Source: JAAYJM01 sp964499465
Lineage (GTDB): Bacteria > Bacteroidota > Ignavibacteria > Kapaibacteriales > UBA2268
Length of the DNA: 8,633 bases
NCBI GenBank assembly: GCA_964499465.1
Contig: CAZCLJ010000201.1
Coordinates: 1-8,633, forward strand
Reading direction: 5' to 3'
Part shown: piece by piece, positions 6,057 through 8,633 of the stretch
Numbering within the stretch: position 1 is the stretch's first letter
How the letters are laid out: each line of letters begins with the position of its first letter
Position numbers and translations under genes: made by a program
Notes under the pieces: generated by a model
What the model was told of the DNA's origin: nothing
Databases searched by the model: none
Seen by the model: only the letters and a program-made list of their open reading frames with translations

Positions 6057-6221
6057 AAATTCTGAACTATAATTAAAATGATTTCCTTCCTTTCCATTTT
6101 TTATCACAAAAATTGCAAAAATCATAGTTCAAAAGAAAGAATTAAAATAATTTGTTTTTCACAAAGGAAAGTTTTAAATTTATATGTTAGATTTATTTAA
6201 TAAAAAAATATTAATTTTGGA

Positions 6222-8177
6222 ATGAAAAGCACCATACTTTTCCTTTTTATTTTAGGAGTATTTTCCGATTCTTTTCTCTTTGCTCAGGAAAAACAATCTG
6301 AAATACTTGAAGAATACATAGAGCAAGATTCTGAAGAAAATGAAGGTTCTGAATTTTTCGATGAATTGGAAATCTATCTGACAAATCCTCTAAATTTAAG
6401 AAAAACAAGCATAAAACAACTTTCCAAGCTACCTGAAATATCTGTCAATCTTGCTGCGAAAATCCTTCGTTTAGTTAAAAAACAAAATTTTAATTCATTA
6501 GAGAAAATAGCCGATACGCTTGAACTTTCTTACAAACAAATTAGAATTTTAAAACTTCTTACAACAATTGAAGATGTTGAAACTAAAAGTCAAAAAGCAA
6601 AAATTAAATACAGAGCGAGAAATAAAATTGATTTTAATGAAGCTAAGGGCTTTGAAAACGGTAAGTATTTAGGAAATCATCTATCATTATACCAAAGATT
6701 TAATACTGAAAAAGATAATTTTAAAATTGGTTTTCTTACAAAGAAAAACGCCGGAGAAAAATCCATAGCTGAGTTTTATTCCGGCTACATTGCTGCGGAT
6801 TTTGATAACCTGAAAGTGCTTATTGGAGATTATTCTTTAAGGCAGGGGATGGGAAATTTGCTATGGAGCAATTACCGTAATTCAAAAAGTAGTGATGTGA
6901 TTTCACCTGTCTTGCAATACAGAAGCGGTTTTCTCCCTTATCATTCTTCAACAGATTATAAAATTTTCAGAGGTGCCGCTCTTGATTATAAATTAAATTT
7001 GACTGATAGCTCCAATCTAACTTTTTCAATTTCATACTCAAAAATTAATCGTTCTGCTGCTATTGATACTACACTCGGAGTAGCAACTTCTATTTATACT
7101 TCCGGCTATTACAGAACAGAAACAGAAATTGCTAAAAAGAGGAAATTGCCTGAAACCTGCTTTAGCAGTTCATTGCAGTATGAAAATAAGATTTTTTCTA
7201 TTGGTGCAACAATTTTGAATTTAAATTATGAATACCCAATAGAAAGTGAATCGAAAACTGCTTTTTCAGGAAAAGAAGGGCTACTCGGCTCAATCTATTC
7301 AATGTATAACACTGAAAATATTTCTATTGGATTTGAAGCAAGCCAAGACGCCAAGCATAATTTAGGATTAAAAGGTGGTTCAATCTTTAAAATTGAAGAT
7401 GTAGAACTATCTTTTCATTATCGTAATTTTTCATCTGAATTCCGCTCTCCATTCGGCACAATATTCGGCGAAACTTATGCACCAAGCAATGAAACTGGCT
7501 TTTACTCTGGTATTAAATGGTATGTAAATCCAAAATTAATTCTTTCAAGCTATTTCGATATTTGGAAAACTCACACAAAAACCTATACTTTACCGATTAG
7601 GCAAAAAGGAATTGAGCTATTCTCTGAAGCTAATTATCTGTTCGATTCTGATTTTGAATTACTTACCAGAATAAAATACGAAAACAAAACCGATGCAATA
7701 ACTATTGATAAACTCAAAAGCACATTTCAAAAGGGTAAATATACGTTTAGAGTTGAACTGAAATATCAAATAGACGAGCTAACAAGATTAAGATTGAGAA
7801 ATGAAGAATGCTTAATTACTTATGAAGATTTAAAAGCAAATGAAGTTGGAATGCTATTTTTCTGTGATTTGCAAAGGAAAATCTTCTCTAATTTGGATAT
7901 ATTTGGACGTTTGACATATTTTTCTACAGATAGCTACGATTCAGCAATTTGGCAGTATGAAGCAAATCCAACAGGATATACCGTTAGTTATGCTCTCTAT
8001 GGACAAGGAATCAGGGCATTCATCGGATTTGAGTATGCACTATTCAACATCTTGGAATTAAGTGCAAAATATACAGTCGTAAGCAAAAATTTTGTGGAAA
8101 GCATTGGTAGTGGTTTAGATGAGATTCAAGGAAACAGCAAACAGCAGCTTTTCTTTCAAATTGATGTAAAGTTTTAA
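6222..8177 (+). CDS. Exported helix-hairpin-helix / outer-membrane beta-barrel protein
   Basis: This 651-residue protein has a signal peptide (1-21, ending FLFAQ), an acidic segment (about 28-50), and a helix-hairpin-helix region at about 55-115 (NPLNLRKTSIKQLSKLPEIS..AAKIL, then FNSLEKIADTLELSYKQIRILK). From about 125 onward it consists of alternating hydrophobic/polar strands with many aromatic residues, and it ends in phenylalanine (FFQIDVKF), as outer-membrane barrels do. GDYSLRQGMGNLLW at 202-215 matches a motif I associate with a conserved Bacteroidota family of unknown function. Both hairpins lack the usual glycine (PEI, LEL instead of PGI/PGx), so DNA binding should not be assumed. 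It is transcribed alone, away from batB. I find no confident promoter or Shine-Dalgarno site; the ATG chosen gives an intact signal peptide. The barrel assignment is good, the function unknown. Confidence 0.8.
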   Translation: MKSTILFLFILGVFSDSFLFAQEKQSEILEEYIEQDSEENEGSEFFDELEIYLTNPLNLRKTSIKQLSKLPEISVNLAAKILRLVKKQNFNSLEKIADTLELSYKQIRILKLLTTIEDVETKSQKAKIKYRARNKIDFNEAKGFENGKYLGNHLSLYQRFNTEKDNFKIGFLTKKNAGEKSIAEFYSGYIAADFDNLKVLIGDYSLRQGMGNLLWSNYRNSKSSDVISPVLQYRSGFLPYHSSTDYKIFRGAALDYKLNLTDSSNLTFSISYSKINRSAAIDTTLGVATSIYTSGYYRTETEIAKKRKLPETCFSSSLQYENKIFSIGATILNLNYEYPIESESKTAFSGKEGLLGSIYSMYNTENISIGFEASQDAKHNLGLKGGSIFKIEDVELSFHYRNFSSEFRSPFGTIFGETYAPSNETGFYSGIKWYVNPKLILSSYFDIWKTHTKTYTLPIRQKGIELFSEANYLFDSDFELLTRIKYENKTDAITIDKLKSTFQKGKYTFRVELKYQIDELTRLRLRNEECLITYEDLKANEVGMLFFCDLQRKIFSNLDIFGRLTYFSTDSYDSAIWQYEANPTGYTVSYALYGQGIRAFIGFEYALFNILELSAKYTVVSKNFVESIGSGLDEIQGNSKQQLFFQIDVKF

Positions 8178-8187
8178 TAAATAAATA

Positions 8188-8242
8188 CAGAACTCCTGAT
8201 GCCTCGTAGTTTGTTATTTCGCATTTAATTTAGTTCTGATAT
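8188..8242. repeat. 55-bp CAGAACT repeat, copy 2
   Basis: Direct copy of 4994-5048 with about 7 of 55 differences. Its ends CAGAACT (8188-8194) and AGTTCTG (8232-8238) are perfect inverted repeats. It begins 10 bases after the stop codon of the barrel gene. CAGAACTCCTGA and GCCTCGTA also occur in the right arm of the last inverted repeat (8563-8614). Confidence 0.8.
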
Positions 8243-8276
8243 TAAAAATAATGTAATTTCAAAAAATTGCAAACTT

Positions 8277-8304
8277 ATAACTCCTAAATAAATTTAGGAG
8301 TTAT
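8277..8304 (+). terminator. Perfect palindrome, possible terminator of the barrel gene
   Basis: A 13-bp stem, 8277-8289 with 8292-8304, is nearly loop-free in DNA. It lies 100 bp after the barrel gene stop and is followed by an AT-rich but not uniformly T stretch. It could end the transcript, but its sister copy at 8320-8344 suggests it is first of all a repeat. Confidence 0.45.
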
Positions 8305-8319
8305 TCTAATAATTAGAGT

Positions 8320-8344
8320 AACTCCCAAATTTATTTGGGAGATT
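8320..8344. repeat. Second copy of the AACTCC palindrome
   Basis: CTCCCAAAT (8322-8330) pairs with ATTTGGGAG (8333-8341). It is a copy of 8277-8304 shifted by 41 bp: T8285 has become C8326 and its partner A8296 has become G8337, so the pair is kept. The stretch between the two copies (TCTAATAATTAGA) is itself palindromic. Confidence 0.7.
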
Positions 8345-8347
8345 AAC

Positions 8348-8630
8348 TGCGCAATTATTCTTTACGAGACAAATCTCCTAACTCCTTTATTTTCGTTATG
8401 GGGTCTGGAGCAGGGCTGATACGTTCTTTATAGCCATACGATCAACAAGTTGATAGTATGGCTTTAAGTCTTAAGTGCTTTATTTTTAAAGATATAATTA
8501 TATGATATTCAATTAATAGAATGATTGAATAAGTGAAAATATTTTACAAGTAGCTTCAAAATCAGAACTCCTGACCCAATAACGAAAATAAAGGAGTTAG
8601 GAGATTTGCCTCGTAAAGAACAATTGCGCA
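8348..8630. repeat. Inverted repeat with 57-bp arms
   Basis: Arms 8348-8404 and 8574-8630 are reverse complements at 54 of 57 positions. They enclose 169 bp that contain the hairpin at 8432-8463 and no ORF. The right arm reads as a CAGAACTCCTGA...TGCCTCGTA...CGCA unit like 8188-8242, but with about 30 extra bases (AATAACGAAAATAAAGG and following) in the middle. The element resembles a MITE in build; no target-site duplication can be judged because the right edge is at the window end. Confidence 0.8.
8432..8463. repeat. Imperfect hairpin related to 6007-6056
   Basis: AGCCATAC (8432-8439) pairs with GTATGGCT (8456-8463) and ATCAAC (8441-8446) with GTTGAT (8449-8454), around one G/A mismatch and a 2-nt loop. 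The inner stem corresponds to ATCAGC/GCTGAT of the hairpin at 6007-6056, with a G-C pair replaced by A-T. Confidence 0.7.
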
Positions 8631-8633
8631 AAT

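Larger units (their letters stand above)
4990..6068. repeat. Outer layers of a nested inverted repeat
   Basis: Three matched layers run inward. AGTTCAGAA at 4990-4998 pairs with TTCTGAACT at 6060-6068. AAACCGCTAA at 5050-5059 pairs with TTAGCGGTTT at 6000-6009. The 55-bp element at 5079-5133 pairs with the one at 5927-5981. Taken together the arms 5050-5133 and 5927-6009 are inverted copies of about 84 bp. Between the first and second layers the left side holds the CAGAACT repeat and the right side holds the 50-nt hairpin, as if different elements had entered mirrored sites. Confidence 0.75.
4929..6221. other. 1.3-kb repeat-packed region between divergent genes
   Basis: No convincing protein gene lies here. 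It is filled with inverted and direct repeats listed separately: an outer arm pair, three copies of a 53-55-bp element, a modular hairpin repeat, two palindromic elements of about 170 bp and a 50-nt hairpin. Promoters for batB (minus) and for the barrel gene (plus) must lie within it or its edges, but I could not identify them with confidence. Confidence 0.8.
8178..8633. other. Repeat-packed region after the barrel gene
   Basis: No protein gene is visible in these 456 bases. They hold copy 2 of the 55-bp repeat, two related palindromes in tandem, and an inverted repeat with 57-bp arms enclosing another hairpin. The window ends just past this last inverted repeat, so it may continue. Confidence 0.75.

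Noticed and set aside
6212..6219. TAATTTTG, which fits the Bacteroidota -7 promoter box TAnnTTTG, just before the barrel gene.
   Set aside because: It lies only a few bases from the ATG, which would place the RNA start within or after the start codon, and there is no TTG at the expected upstream distance.
4929..6221. A degraded insertion sequence with a transposase gene.
   Set aside because: No frame in the region gives a transposase-like product or fragment that I can recognise; only repeats are seen.

Overview
The window is AT-rich and looks like a chromosomal piece of a member of the Bacteroidota/Chlorobiota/Ignavibacteriota (FCB) group. Three things point there: Bat aerotolerance genes in the order batB-batC-batD-batE, an outer-membrane barrel protein with an N-terminal helix-hairpin-helix region of a type I associate with that group, and intergenic DNA packed with small palindromic repeats. 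No rRNA, tRNA, transposase or phage gene is visible, so the assignment rests on gene families only.

Layout. Positions 129-4928 hold four genes on the minus strand. batB (VWA membrane protein) overlaps batC (TPR protein, glutamine-rich tail) by 8 bp. A 456-bp gap carrying a 42-bp inverted repeat follows, then batD (large exported protein with one C-terminal membrane anchor) overlaps batE (TPR, two membrane helices, SH3-like domain) by 4 bp. Together they would form a membrane complex facing the periplasm. The partners usually found upstream (MoxR AAA+ ATPase, DUF58 protein, BatA) are absent: upstream of batB is a 1.3-kb non-coding region and then a divergent gene. Positions 6222-8177 on the plus strand encode the exported helix-hairpin-helix/beta-barrel protein.

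The non-coding DNA is the most unusual part. Between the divergent genes (4929-6221), inverted repeats sit inside one another like nested dolls: an outer pair of roughly 84-bp arms, a 53-55-bp element present three times, a modular hairpin-plus-tail repeat present three times, two different palindromic elements of about 170 bp, and a near-perfect 50-nt hairpin. Some of these families recur after the barrel gene (8178-8633), together with tandem palindromes and an inverted repeat with 57-bp arms. Two pairs of related palindromes differ by compensatory base changes, which suggests that the folded form has been maintained or copied. I see no protein gene in these stretches. The likeliest reading is a hot spot of REP/MITE-like non-autonomous elements; the sequence alone does not show which enzyme moves them or whether they act as RNA.
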